Of a stretch of DNA of 26,404 nucleotides, positions 8,348-15,750 are shown piece by piece. Both the position numbers and the translations under genes were made by a program. How positions within the stretch are numbered: the first letter of the stretch is position 1; each line of letters opens with the position of its first letter. The stretch is from a bacterium (GTDB lineage Bacteria; UBP15; UBA6099; JAJRTR01), in contig JAJRTR010000145.1 of NCBI GenBank assembly GCA_024278215.1, forward strand, positions 1-26,404. Reading direction: 5' to 3'. Below the pieces are notes generated by a model, which worked only from the letters and a program-made list of their open reading frames with translations, had not been told where the DNA came from and did no database searches.

Positions 8348-9805
8348 ATGGACAACTGGAAATCAGAGCTCGATTGCGTGTTCAACCCGCGTAATATAGC
8401 ATTTATCGGCGCGTCGAAAAATGTCACCAAATGGGGACATATTATCCTGGGCAACATTGTCGCAGGGCAGTTCAAAGGCGACATCTTCCCCGTCAATCCC
8501 CGTGAAGAATGGATAATGGAGCGAAAAGTCTACCGGACGGTGGGCGAAATACCTGCCGACGAGATAGACCTCGCGGTGATCGTAGTGCCTTCGAAAGTAG
8601 TGCCGGGCATACTGCGCGAGTGTGCCGATAAAGGCGTCAAAGGCGCGATTGTCGTGCCCGGCGGATTCAGCGAAGAAGGCGGCGAAGGCATCGAGATCGA
8701 GCGCGAACTCGCCGTCATCGCCGAAGACGCGGGGATGCGGCTGGTCGGCCCCAACACGATGGGCGTCTACTGCGGGCGTTCGAGTCTCTATGCCATGATG
8801 CCGCCCGTGCGGCCCAAACCCGGCCCTGTCGCATTCGTCGCCCAGAGCGGCAACCTCGGCACACAGATGATGAGCATCGGACAGCGAAAAGAAATAGGGT
8901 TCAGCAAATTCGCCGCCAGCGGCAACGAGGCCGCGACAGCGGCGAGTGATTATCTTAAATACTTCGGCAGAGACCCCGACACTAAAGTGCTGCTCGCATA
9001 TATAGAGGGACTCAAGGACGGGCGTGAATTCATTGATGCAGCAAGCGAGATCACCCGCGAAAAACCGCTGATCGTTTTCAAGGGCGGCCAGACGGCGGCA
9101 GGGATGAAAGCGGCAAGTTCGCACACAGGCGCGATGGCGGGTTCCGCGCAAATTTATAACGCGGCGTTTAAGCAATGCGGGGCGGTGATCGCATCCACGC
9201 CAAACGAGATGCTCGATCTCGCCTGGGCGTTCGCCGAACTGCCGCTACCGCGGTCCAACCGGGTCGGCATCCTTACATGGGGCGGCGGCTGGGGTGTCGT
9301 CACAGCGGACGCCTGCGAAAAGGCCGGGCTTGCGATACCGCCACTTTCCGAAAACACCATCGCTGCCATCGACAAACTCCTGCCGCCGTACTGGAGCCGC
9401 AACAACCCCATAGACCTTGTCGGCACGCTCGACAGGGACAACCACATAAAATGCCTCGAAGCGCTTCTGGCGGACGACGGCATCGACGCCGCAATCGTAC
9501 TGGGCGTTGTCGGCGGCTCGACACTCGTCACGGCGCATGTCGAGACAATGATGGGCGCGCCCGCCGCGGTGCAGGCTTTTGTCGAACATTTCAAAGAGGT
9601 GGACAGGCAGATAGAAACCCGCCTGCTCGAACTCACGGAACAGTATAAAAAGCCGATTATCGGTGTTGCAGTTGCTTCGGACTACAAACCGTGTCATACC
9701 GAAAAAGGACGCATCGTGGCTGCGCCGACCCCGCACATGGCGGTCAGGATGCTCGCCGGGATGGTCGACTATAATAAATACAGGGATTCGCTGGAAGAGG
9801 ATTGA
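8348..9805 (+). CDS. ADP-forming acyl-CoA synthetase, alpha subunit
   Basis: This 485-residue protein matches the alpha subunit of ADP-forming acetyl/acyl-CoA synthetases. It opens with a CoA-binding Rossmann domain (NPRNIAFIGASKN, then GVKGAIVVPGGFSEEGGEG and GPNTMGVY). Two succinyl-CoA-ligase-like domains follow (VAFVAQSGNLGTQM; GILTWGGGWGVV). His259 in SSHTGAMAG fits the transiently phosphorylated histidine. The family converts an acyl-CoA plus ADP and phosphate to the free acid, CoA and ATP, reversibly, so it can conserve energy in anaerobes. It starts 29 bp after the reductase gene and ends 2 bp before the beta-subunit gene, so the three genes are probably one operon. Acyl specificity is not readable. 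The stop is TGA. Confidence 0.9.
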   Translation: MDNWKSELDCVFNPRNIAFIGASKNVTKWGHIILGNIVAGQFKGDIFPVNPREEWIMERKVYRTVGEIPADEIDLAVIVVPSKVVPGILRECADKGVKGAIVVPGGFSEEGGEGIEIERELAVIAEDAGMRLVGPNTMGVYCGRSSLYAMMPPVRPKPGPVAFVAQSGNLGTQMMSIGQRKEIGFSKFAASGNEAATAASDYLKYFGRDPDTKVLLAYIEGLKDGREFIDAASEITREKPLIVFKGGQTAAGMKAASSHTGAMAGSAQIYNAAFKQCGAVIASTPNEMLDLAWAFAELPLPRSNRVGILTWGGGWGVVTADACEKAGLAIPPLSENTIAAIDKLLPPYWSRNNPIDLVGTLDRDNHIKCLEALLADDGIDAAIVLGVVGGSTLVTAHVETMMGAPAAVQAFVEHFKEVDRQIETRLLELTEQYKKPIIGVAVASDYKPCHTEKGRIVAAPTPHMAVRMLAGMVDYNKYRDSLEED

Positions 9806-9807
9806 CT

Positions 9808-10512
9808 ATGAGCAACAACATTATTGATAAAGCGGTGGCCGAAGGCAGAAAAACACTGTCCGAATATGAATCGAAAAAACTGCTGGCGGACTATGGAGTG
9901 CCGATCGTCGCCGAAGATATTGCCGGTTCTGTGAACGATGCGGCGGCAATCGCCGAAAACATTGGCTGGCCCGTGGCCATGAAAGCCTGCGGCACAGGAA
10001 TCACACACAAAACAGAAAAAAAACTCATCGAACTTAATATCGATTCGCCCCAGAAAGTTGCTGCGGCCTATGCAGCGCTCGCCGAACGTGCCGGAGAAGG
10101 GCTCGAAGGTGTGCTCGTGCAGGAAATGATCCCCGCGGGCCGCGAACTTGTCGTGGGGCTTATCCGCGACAAAACATTCGGACCCTGTGTCATGTTCGGC
10201 ATCGGCGGCATCTATACCGAAGTATTCAGGGACGTCACATTTCGCGTCGCGCCGCTCGAAAAACGCGACGCGTCGGAGATGATCGGAGAAATAAGGGGCG
10301 CGGCCATTCTCGGCGCTTTCCGCGGCATGCCCGAAGTGGATCGCGGCCTTCTCGCTGAGATTCTCATCGGCATAGGACGCATCGGCATCGAGCAGGATAA
10401 GATAAATGAGATCGACATCAACCCGCTCATAATCGACCCCGTCGGCGCTCCCGTCGCTGTCGACGCTCTCGTCGCTGTCAAACAGTCGTCTGCGACGGGA
10501 TGTTGTCGATAG
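9808..10512 (+). CDS. ADP-forming acyl-CoA synthetase, beta subunit (ATP-grasp)
   Basis: This 234-residue protein is the ATP-grasp beta subunit that partners the preceding alpha subunit. Recognisable features are LSEYESKKLLADYGVPI at the N terminus, GWPVAMKACGTGITHKTEK, VLVQEMIPAGRELVVGLIRD, FGIGGIYTEVFRDVTFRVAP and EIDINPLIIDP near the C terminus. The last residues (SSATGCCR) extend past the usual end and look unconserved. I chose the ATG at 9808, which has ggaagagg about 8 nt upstream; a TTG at 9802 is in frame but would overlap the alpha gene. Separate alpha and beta genes contrast with the fused form common in many bacteria. The stop is TAG. Repeat R2 copy 2 begins 28 bp downstream. Confidence 0.88.
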   Translation: MSNNIIDKAVAEGRKTLSEYESKKLLADYGVPIVAEDIAGSVNDAAAIAENIGWPVAMKACGTGITHKTEKKLIELNIDSPQKVAAAYAALAERAGEGLEGVLVQEMIPAGRELVVGLIRDKTFGPCVMFGIGGIYTEVFRDVTFRVAPLEKRDASEMIGEIRGAAILGAFRGMPEVDRGLLAEILIGIGRIGIEQDKINEIDINPLIIDPVGAPVAVDALVAVKQSSATGCCR

Positions 10513-10540
10513 AGGAAGCTTGAAACGTATCATGGAATTT

Positions 10541-10759
10541 AGTATCTTGCGATTGAAATGCTACGCGGGATGGTAAAGAAATGCCGAAAAGAGATCGGTG
10601 GAAGCTGAAGATTCCCGTTACAGACGTTTCCAAGGTAGACCTTGGGAACGAGGAAACTCTGTGTGCCGTGCTCAAACTATAGACCGTGTGCCGTGCTCAA
10701 ACCGCATTTGTTTGGGCACGAAAATGCGGCCTGTTCGGTTCCGGCTTTGCCGGGTTAGG
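10541..10759 (+). repeat. Dispersed repeat R2, copy 2
   Basis: About 219 bp match the inverse of 5916-6110. The extra length is explained by an internal tandem duplication of GTGTGCCGTGCTCAAAC, at 10661 and 10686 (period 25). A shorter copy of the left end lies at 13876-13937. It follows the acyl-CoA synthetase beta stop by 28 bp and fills half of the gap before fdhD. No coding potential. Confidence 0.78.
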
Positions 10760-10844
10760 AATATTTAATTCTGTGAACCCGATCCGGAATTAGCGAGCAA
10801 ATGCTGTTCATAACCCCGAAATTTACACATAATAACGAAAAACG

Positions 10845-10868
10845 CACAAGATCAGTTATATTCTTGTG
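10845..10868. promoter_or_regulatory. Inverted repeat upstream of fdhD
   Basis: CACAAGA (10845-10851) and TCTTGTG (10862-10868) form a perfect 7-bp inverted repeat with a 10-bp loop, about 70 bp before the fdhD start. It could be an operator or a hairpin. Nothing else is evident in 10760-10939. Confidence 0.3.
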
Positions 10869-10939
10869 TTATGGTCAGCAGGCGCGGGAATGTGTAGACT
10901 ATGTAATCTGAAAAAAGCAGCGGCGGTCCGGATGTAAGA

Positions 10940-11752
10940 ATGGCGGCGGATATAAGAACAAGAGCAGAAATGAAACCGCGCATGAAAAAAAAGCGCATTA
11001 TTCGCGTGGGCGAAAACGGCAGGACCGAGCGCGACCAGCCACTGGCGGACGAGGCGACTATCGAACTCTATATAAACGGCAAATATGTCGCGGGGCTTGT
11101 CTGCACTATGGAAAAGGTTAAAGAACTCATCGTCGGTTTTCTTTTTTCCGAGGGCATCATCACTGCGCTGGGCGAGTTGCGGCATGTCGACACGCCTGAC
11201 GGATTCCGGTATGCGGCGACTGTGGAAAAAGCCGAAGGCGCAAAACCGAAGATAGAAAAGTCCATTCTCGCTTCGGGCTGCGGCCACACTATTGTGCTCG
11301 ACGGCGAACTCCCCGTCGAAATATGCCACAAGGAGATAGACCACGAAAGAACTTATACAAGAGAAGATATTGTACAGGCCAGCAGGATTCTTATACGAAG
11401 CGGCGAGATACATAAGAAAACACGGGGCACACACGGCGCGGCGATTCTCGACGGCACTGCACTCGTCGCATCCGCCGAGGACATCAGCAGACACAACGCT
11501 GTAGACAAAGTGATCGGTCGCTGCCGCCTCGACAGGATACCTCTTCGCGATAAGGTCCTCGCAACTACGGGCAGGGTTTCCTCCGAGATCGTAAGGAAAA
11601 TGGTGCGTAACCGGATGGGCATTATCGTTTCTCGAACTGTGCCGACAGCGACCGCCGTCGAACTCGCCGACCACTTCCTCATTACTATTATCGGCACTAT
11701 GTCCGGCAGTTCATTCTCCATCTATTCGCAGCCTTTCAGGATTTCCGTGTAG
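10940..11752 (+). CDS. fdhD: FdhD, sulfurtransferase for formate dehydrogenase maturation
   Basis: This 270-residue protein matches FdhD, which passes sulfur from a cysteine desulfurase to the bis-MGD molybdenum/tungsten cofactor of formate dehydrogenase. Visible family signatures are ELIVGFLFSEGII, THGAAILDGTALVASAEDIS, SRHNAVDKVIGRC and TTGRVSSEIVRKM. The sulfur-relay loop reads ILASGCGHT, with Cys114 and no second cysteine, unlike the CxxC of E. coli FdhD. No formate dehydrogenase gene lies in the window. The start is uncertain: ATG codons at 10940, 10970 and 10982 are all in frame, and the first 14 residues are probably not conserved. The gene stands alone. The stop is TAG. Confidence 0.9.
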   Translation: MAADIRTRAEMKPRMKKKRIIRVGENGRTERDQPLADEATIELYINGKYVAGLVCTMEKVKELIVGFLFSEGIITALGELRHVDTPDGFRYAATVEKAEGAKPKIEKSILASGCGHTIVLDGELPVEICHKEIDHERTYTREDIVQASRILIRSGEIHKKTRGTHGAAILDGTALVASAEDISRHNAVDKVIGRCRLDRIPLRDKVLATTGRVSSEIVRKMVRNRMGIIVSRTVPTATAVELADHFLITIIGTMSGSSFSIYSQPFRISV

Positions 11753-11926
11753 TTTTCAGGCGGGCATGTGCCTGTAGAATCTGCACGATCAGGCGGTTCG
11801 AGACACTTTTTCTTTTATCCGGGGATATTATATCAACTGCGCCGGGTTGACCGGCACGGTTGTGATGTGTTTTAATTTGTATGGATTTTCCGCAGCAGAG
11901 AAAGTGGGGGAAGTTCAATATTGCAT

Positions 11927-12105
11927 GAGCCAATTGCAAAATTATGATTTTGCTGCGGTCGGCTGCAATTGTCCATAGCTGCGTTGTCGGCGCGAAATCG
12001 TCCTCGACGTACTTTACAAGTACGCCTGCGAGGATTTTACACCTCCGCCTTGCTCTGGAACAATTTCGCTCGACCTCGCTACGAACATAATTTTGCAATT
12101 GGCTC
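11927..12105 (+). repeat. Dispersed MITE-like repeat R3, copy A
   Basis: This 179-bp element has perfect 20-bp terminal inverted repeats (GAGCCAATTGCAAAATTATG). Inside is a hairpin around CGACGTACtttacaAGTACG. Near-full copies lie at 20781-20958 (same orientation) and 25090-25268 (inverted), and end fragments at 15695-15733 and 21131-21170. It encodes no protein. It ends 35 bp before the start of the beta-barrel gene. The rest of the gap (11753-11926) shows nothing recognisable. Confidence 0.85.
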
Positions 12106-12140
12106 GTGTGATAGAATTTCCAGGAAGGTTGAGATCAGAT

Positions 12141-12893
12141 ATGAAAAAAGCATGGATGACAGCAATAATAGTCGTTGCGAACCTGCTGGCGGCATCGCTG
12201 CCCGCGGCGGCGGGCGAAGGCCGTGATGTAACAAGATTCTATGTCTTCACAGGCATAGAGAGCCACAGCAAGGTGCGGGGCATCGACGGTGAATTCGGCG
12301 GCGAGACTTATGTAAACACGATGCTCTCCCTGTCTCGAAAGCTGCAGAAAGATGTCTACGGCAATATCTACTACCTGCACAGCTATAGTGTGGACGACGG
12401 AGACACCGCGAAACACGCCGCCGGCGCAAATGTGACGCGCATTTTGAATAAACATCTCCTGTGGTCTGTTTCATACAGTTTCACGGACAGCCCGGAACGC
12501 GGGGTCGTCGTCACGTTTCCCGAGTCGGATAACGACAGGTTCTCGACCAACCTGGTGTACACATTCAATCCCGAAGAGAAAGAAGGAGTCCGCTATATTT
12601 CAACAACACGCCTGAGCACGGTCTCTAATTTCAGTGACCAGCAGGCAGTCTCGGAAAAGATTGCGATGAGAGCCCCCCTCTCCAGAAGATTTGACGGCGA
12701 ACTCAGCTACAGGTTCAGCTACAGCCTCGACAACAGCGAACAGTTGACAAACCAGTTCGGAGGCAAGCTGAAATATAAGTGGACAAAAAGAAACAGGCTG
12801 GCCCTTGATGTACTGTTTATCGACAATGTATACGAAAACAACGCAGGCGACGACACTATGGTGCTGTTCTCGATGTTGTCGATGATAGACTGA
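12141..12893 (+). CDS. Secreted beta-rich protein, probable outer-membrane beta-barrel
   Basis: This 250-residue protein has a clear Sec signal peptide (MKKAWMTAIIVVANLLAASL, likely cleavage after PAAA near 25). The mature part has alternating hydrophobic/polar strands of about 10 residues (NIYYLHSYSV, LLWSVSYSFTD, FSTNLVYTFN, ELSYRFSYSL, KLKYKWTKRN), typical of outer-membrane barrels. It does not end in the usual aromatic residue. I know no specific family. I chose the ATG at 12141; a longer frame starting with TTG at 12093 begins inside repeat R3 and is unlikely. The FecR-domain gene follows after 27 bp, so the two are probably one operon with linked envelope roles. The stop is TGA. Confidence 0.6.
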   Translation: MKKAWMTAIIVVANLLAASLPAAAGEGRDVTRFYVFTGIESHSKVRGIDGEFGGETYVNTMLSLSRKLQKDVYGNIYYLHSYSVDDGDTAKHAAGANVTRILNKHLLWSVSYSFTDSPERGVVVTFPESDNDRFSTNLVYTFNPEEKEGVRYISTTRLSTVSNFSDQQAVSEKIAMRAPLSRRFDGELSYRFSYSLDNSEQLTNQFGGKLKYKWTKRNRLALDVLFIDNVYENNAGDDTMVLFSMLSMID

Positions 12894-12920
12894 GCTGAAA
12901 ACCGACTGGCTGGAGGATCA

Positions 12921-13811
12921 ATGATGAACACAAAAATATTTAAAAAGGCGGCAGCGGGTGCGGTATTTGCATTTGCCCTGGTTATATGTACGGCAGCTAT
13001 GGCGCAGACTGCGGCGACTCTTGGGGATGTGCGCGGCGATGTGCGCGTACGGAGTTCATCCGATGCACAATGGAAAACAGCGGCAGGCGGCGAAAAACTC
13101 GCACAGGGCGCTTCCATACGTACCGGCACCGATGGTCAGGCTGTCCTCAGGTGGGGACAGGACAATGCGGTGAAAGTTTTCCCTCTGAGCAATGTCGGCA
13201 TCACCGAACTTCTTGCAAAGGGAAACGTCGGGCGCACAAAATTCGCTCTTCAAAACGGACGCCTGCTGGCAAAGGCGTCGAAACTTAAAACACATGATTC
13301 TACTTTCGAGATCAGAACACCCACGGCGATTGCCGCGGTAAGGGGCACGGCATTCGACGTTTCGATGTCGCCGCAGGCCGACAGGACGTCCATCGCTGTT
13401 GTCGAGGGCAGCCTGTATGTCTCGGCAGGCGATGAAGTGCTTATCGTGTCCGCCGGATTCGAGACTGTTGCTGAGAAAGACGCGGCACCTTCGAGGCCTG
13501 CTCCGATACCACCGGCGCAACTCCTGAAACTCAAAGAGGAAGCCGTTTCCATTGGCGCAGCAATCGGTGCTGTGCCCGGCGAAAAGAAACATGAAAAAGC
13601 CGAAGCAGTAAAAAATATGCCCAGCGAAAAAGCAGCGGAAACGGCGGTCGAAACAGCGGTCGATGTCGGCGAAGTATCAGACGATATTGTTATCGACAAT
13701 CTCGACGACGCTTACGATGAAGTCGCTGTCCAGGACACTATTCTGGACGAGGCGCATACAGATATTCCGTGTGAAGATGGCGGATGTATCTCAGGTACAA
13801 TCGAATTTTAA
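12921..13811 (+). CDS. Secreted FecR-domain protein
   Basis: This 296-residue protein has a signal peptide (hydrophobic AGAVFAFALVICTAAM, likely cleavage after AMA near 29) and a FecR-type domain at about 35-175. Family-like motifs are SIRTGTDGQAVLRWG, FALQNGRLLAKASKL, FEIRTPTAIAAVRGTAF and VVEGSLYVS. The C-terminal third is acidic and Ala/Glu-rich, and ends with two cysteines (PCEDGGCISGTIEF). FecR domains in such secreted proteins are thought to act in periplasmic or surface sensing or binding; here there is no sigma factor or TonB receptor next door. The start is set by ggagg 5 nt upstream of the ATG. It probably forms an operon with the beta-barrel gene. The stop is TAA. Confidence 0.8.
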   Translation: MMNTKIFKKAAAGAVFAFALVICTAAMAQTAATLGDVRGDVRVRSSSDAQWKTAAGGEKLAQGASIRTGTDGQAVLRWGQDNAVKVFPLSNVGITELLAKGNVGRTKFALQNGRLLAKASKLKTHDSTFEIRTPTAIAAVRGTAFDVSMSPQADRTSIAVVEGSLYVSAGDEVLIVSAGFETVAEKDAAPSRPAPIPPAQLLKLKEEAVSIGAAIGAVPGEKKHEKAEAVKNMPSEKAAETAVETAVDVGEVSDDIVIDNLDDAYDEVAVQDTILDEAHTDIPCEDGGCISGTIEF

Positions 13812-14144
13812 ACTGAACTTCCCAACGGAAAAACACAATAAAGCCAGTGTTTATCGGGATATATCGGTTATCAATAGTGTCTTACGACTGAAATGCTATG
13901 CAGGATGGTAAAGAAATGCCGAAAAAGAGATCGGTGAACGTGGGGCAGAGCTGATACGGTATTGATGATCGGCGGATTGTTCGATGAAGGCGGGACGGAG
14001 CTCCGAAACGAGGAAAACGGGTCCGGCCTATTCATTGATTCCACGCCTGCTCTTTATTGTCCAGGCCAGATTTCCAATTACCACGAATCGATTTTGGCCA
14101 TTTATTCAATTGCCGTTTCTATTATAATACCTTTCTGTGAACGG
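13812..14144. other. Convergent intergenic region
   Basis: This gap lies between the FecR gene (+) and the threonine-synthase-like gene (-). It holds the partial R2 copy at 13876-13937. I see no convincing terminator hairpin with a T-run, no RNA gene, and no conserved ORF. Confidence 0.4.
13876..13937 (+). repeat. Dispersed repeat R2, partial copy 3
   Basis: This 62-bp stretch matches the left end of R2 copy 2 (10541-10759): a block CTTACGACTGAAATGCTATG, then CAGGATGGTAAAGAAATGCC and GAGATCGGTGA. The remainder of the repeat is missing. It lies 64 bp after the FecR stop in the same orientation that copy 2 has after the acyl-CoA synthetase beta stop. Confidence 0.65.
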
Positions 14145-15419
14145 CTACGTATTCGGACTTTTCCGGGAAGTCAACCAGTATTCGATAAGGCTGTCGTCGA
14201 AGTCATCCATTGTCGCATTTATGGGATCGGTTGCGATGACGCTTCCGGTGACGGCTTCTATGGTTTTCAGTCCGTTACCGGTGATGAATGCGACAGTTGT
14301 TTCTTTTTTGTCGATTACGCCCTGCGCCGCCAGTTTTTTCAGGACGGCGATTGTGACACCGCCGGCGGTTTCGGTGAAAACGCCTTCGGTCCGTGCAAGC
14401 AATTCGATGCCTTCTACGATTTCCTTGTCGGAAGCGGATTCAGCCGCGCCGCCGGTTTCATTTATCGTCTTCCAGGCATAGTAGCCGTCTGCCGGATTGC
14501 CGATTGCGAGCGACTTTGCGATTGTGTCGGGTCTGACTGGTTTTATGATGTCTGTTTTTTCTTTAAACGCGGTGACGATGGGGCAGCAGCCGAGTCCCTG
14601 GCCGCCGGACACGCGAACAGGGTGTTTGCCTATTATTCCAAGTTTCTGGAATTCGATGATTCCTTTATGAATTTTTGTAAGCAGAGAACCTGAAGCCATG
14701 GGCACCACGACATGATCGGGTGCGCGCCAGCCGAGTTGTTCGGCTACTTCGTATCCAAGCGTTTTCGATCCTTCCGAATAGAATGATCTGATGTTAATGT
14801 TGACAAAAGCCCATTTCATGCGCTCGCTGATTTCACTGCACAGGCGATTTACGTCATCATAGGAGCCTTTGACGCGAACCAGGAATGGTTTGTAAATGCC
14901 CGCGCCTATGACTTTGCCGAGTTCAAGGTCATGGGGGATAAATATAAACGTCTGCATACCTGCTACAGCGCCGTAGGCGGAAACGGCACAAGCAAGATTC
15001 CCGGTGGATGGGCAGGCGATCTTCCTGAAACCGAATTCGCGGGCTTTTGTAGTTGCGACCGTCACGACCCGGTCCTTGAATGAGTAGGTGGGGTTGACGG
15101 CGTCGTTTTTTATGTAAAGATTATCCAGTCCGAGTTCTTTCCCCAGTCTTTCAGCTTTAAGTAGTGGTGTGAAGCCCTCCTGCAGTGTGACCACGTCGCG
15201 GGTTTCCACCGGGAGCAGGTCCCAGTAGCGCCAGAGCGAAAGGGGACCGGACTCGATTTTCTCTCTTGATATGTTGCTTCGTATAATATCGTAGTCGTAT
15301 GCGACTTCGAGCGGCCCGAAACACTCGCTGCAATAGTGTTTCGGCTGAATGTCGTATTCAGCCCCGCATTCCTTGCATACGAGGTTCATAAGTTTATTCT
15401 TCACACCGGCACTTTTCAT
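14145..15419 (-). CDS. Threonine-synthase-like PLP enzyme with N-terminal zinc ribbon
   Basis: This 424-residue fold-type II PLP enzyme resembles threonine synthase. An N-terminal zinc ribbon (C15-x2-C18-x11-C30-x2-C33) leads into the catalytic part. The Schiff-base lysine is probably K115 in NPTYSFKDRV, and STGNLACAVSAYG and ITGNGLKTIEAVTGS fit phosphate/PLP-binding loops. Threonine synthase converts O-phosphohomoserine to threonine. It is the last gene of a cluster with a sulfur carrier, an E1 enzyme, TusA and a SepCysS-like enzyme, and starts 4 bp after the tusA-like stop. A sulfur-incorporating reaction on a phosphorylated amino acid is therefore a real alternative; sequence alone cannot decide. 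The SD aggaagg overlaps the end of the preceding gene and supports the start. The stop is TAG. Confidence 0.8.
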   Translation of the reverse strand: MKSAGVKNKLMNLVCKECGAEYDIQPKHYCSECFGPLEVAYDYDIIRSNISREKIESGPLSLWRYWDLLPVETRDVVTLQEGFTPLLKAERLGKELGLDNLYIKNDAVNPTYSFKDRVVTVATTKAREFGFRKIACPSTGNLACAVSAYGAVAGMQTFIFIPHDLELGKVIGAGIYKPFLVRVKGSYDDVNRLCSEISERMKWAFVNINIRSFYSEGSKTLGYEVAEQLGWRAPDHVVVPMASGSLLTKIHKGIIEFQKLGIIGKHPVRVSGGQGLGCCPIVTAFKEKTDIIKPVRPDTIAKSLAIGNPADGYYAWKTINETGGAAESASDKEIVEGIELLARTEGVFTETAGGVTIAVLKKLAAQGVIDKKETTVAFITGNGLKTIEAVTGSVIATDPINATMDDFDDSLIEYWLTSRKSPNT

Positions 15420-15423
15420 TGTT

Positions 15424-15678
15424 TCAGCCTTCCTGTTTCTTTCGTATGATAATCTTCCAGTCGGATGCTGTTTCCTGCCTGACCAACACTATTTCATGGC
15501 CTTCGTTTTCCATACTTCGCGGCACATTCTCGACAGCGGGAAGGTGGTTTACCGTCACTTCCAGCAACTGGCCGCCTTGAATTTCCTCTATAGCCAGTTT
15601 CGATTTTATAAATGTGTAAGGGCAGATTTCTCCCCGGATGTCAATCTTTTTTTTCGCTTCTATTTTGTCTTCACTCAT
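15424..15678 (-). CDS. TusA/SirA-family sulfur-carrier protein
   Basis: This 84-residue protein has the TusA fold signature near the N terminus: DIRGEICPYTFIKSKLAIEE, with Cys19 as the probable persulfide carrier. The second proline of the canonical CPxP motif is replaced (CPYT). Downstream motifs LLEVTVNHLPAVENVPRSM and GHEIVLV fit the family. TusA-like proteins relay sulfur as a cysteine persulfide. In this cluster it could feed the CysO-like carrier or one of the PLP enzymes. I chose the ATG at 15678, preceded by aaaggag about 8 nt upstream; a longer frame to 15702 begins inside a fragment of repeat R3. The next gene starts 4 bp after its TGA stop. Confidence 0.85.
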   Translation of the reverse strand: MSEDKIEAKKKIDIRGEICPYTFIKSKLAIEEIQGGQLLEVTVNHLPAVENVPRSMENEGHEIVLVRQETASDWKIIIRKKQEG

Positions 15679-15694
15679 GGCGCAGACTCCTTTC

Positions 15695-15733
15695 GAGCTC
15701 ATTGTGAAATTCTGATTCTGCCGCGGTCGGCTG
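15695..15733 (+). repeat. R3 end fragment inside the sulfur cluster
   Basis: GAGCTCATTGTGAAATTCTG followed by ATTCTGCCGCGGTCGGCTG matches the left end of R3 copy B (20781 onward) with a few changes. It sits in the 72-bp gap between the SepCysS-like stop and the tusA-like start, the widest gap in the cluster, and reaches into the SD region of the tusA-like gene. Confidence 0.6.
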
Positions 15734-15750
15734 ATAGTACAATCGCCTGT

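Noticed and set aside
10661-10702. Tandem repeat as a CRISPR array
   Set aside because: There are only two 17-bp units with an 8-bp spacer, inside the dispersed repeat R2, and no cas gene nearby.
12093-12140. TTG start giving a longer beta-barrel protein
   Set aside because: It starts inside repeat R3 copy A and would hide the signal peptide that begins at ATG 12141.
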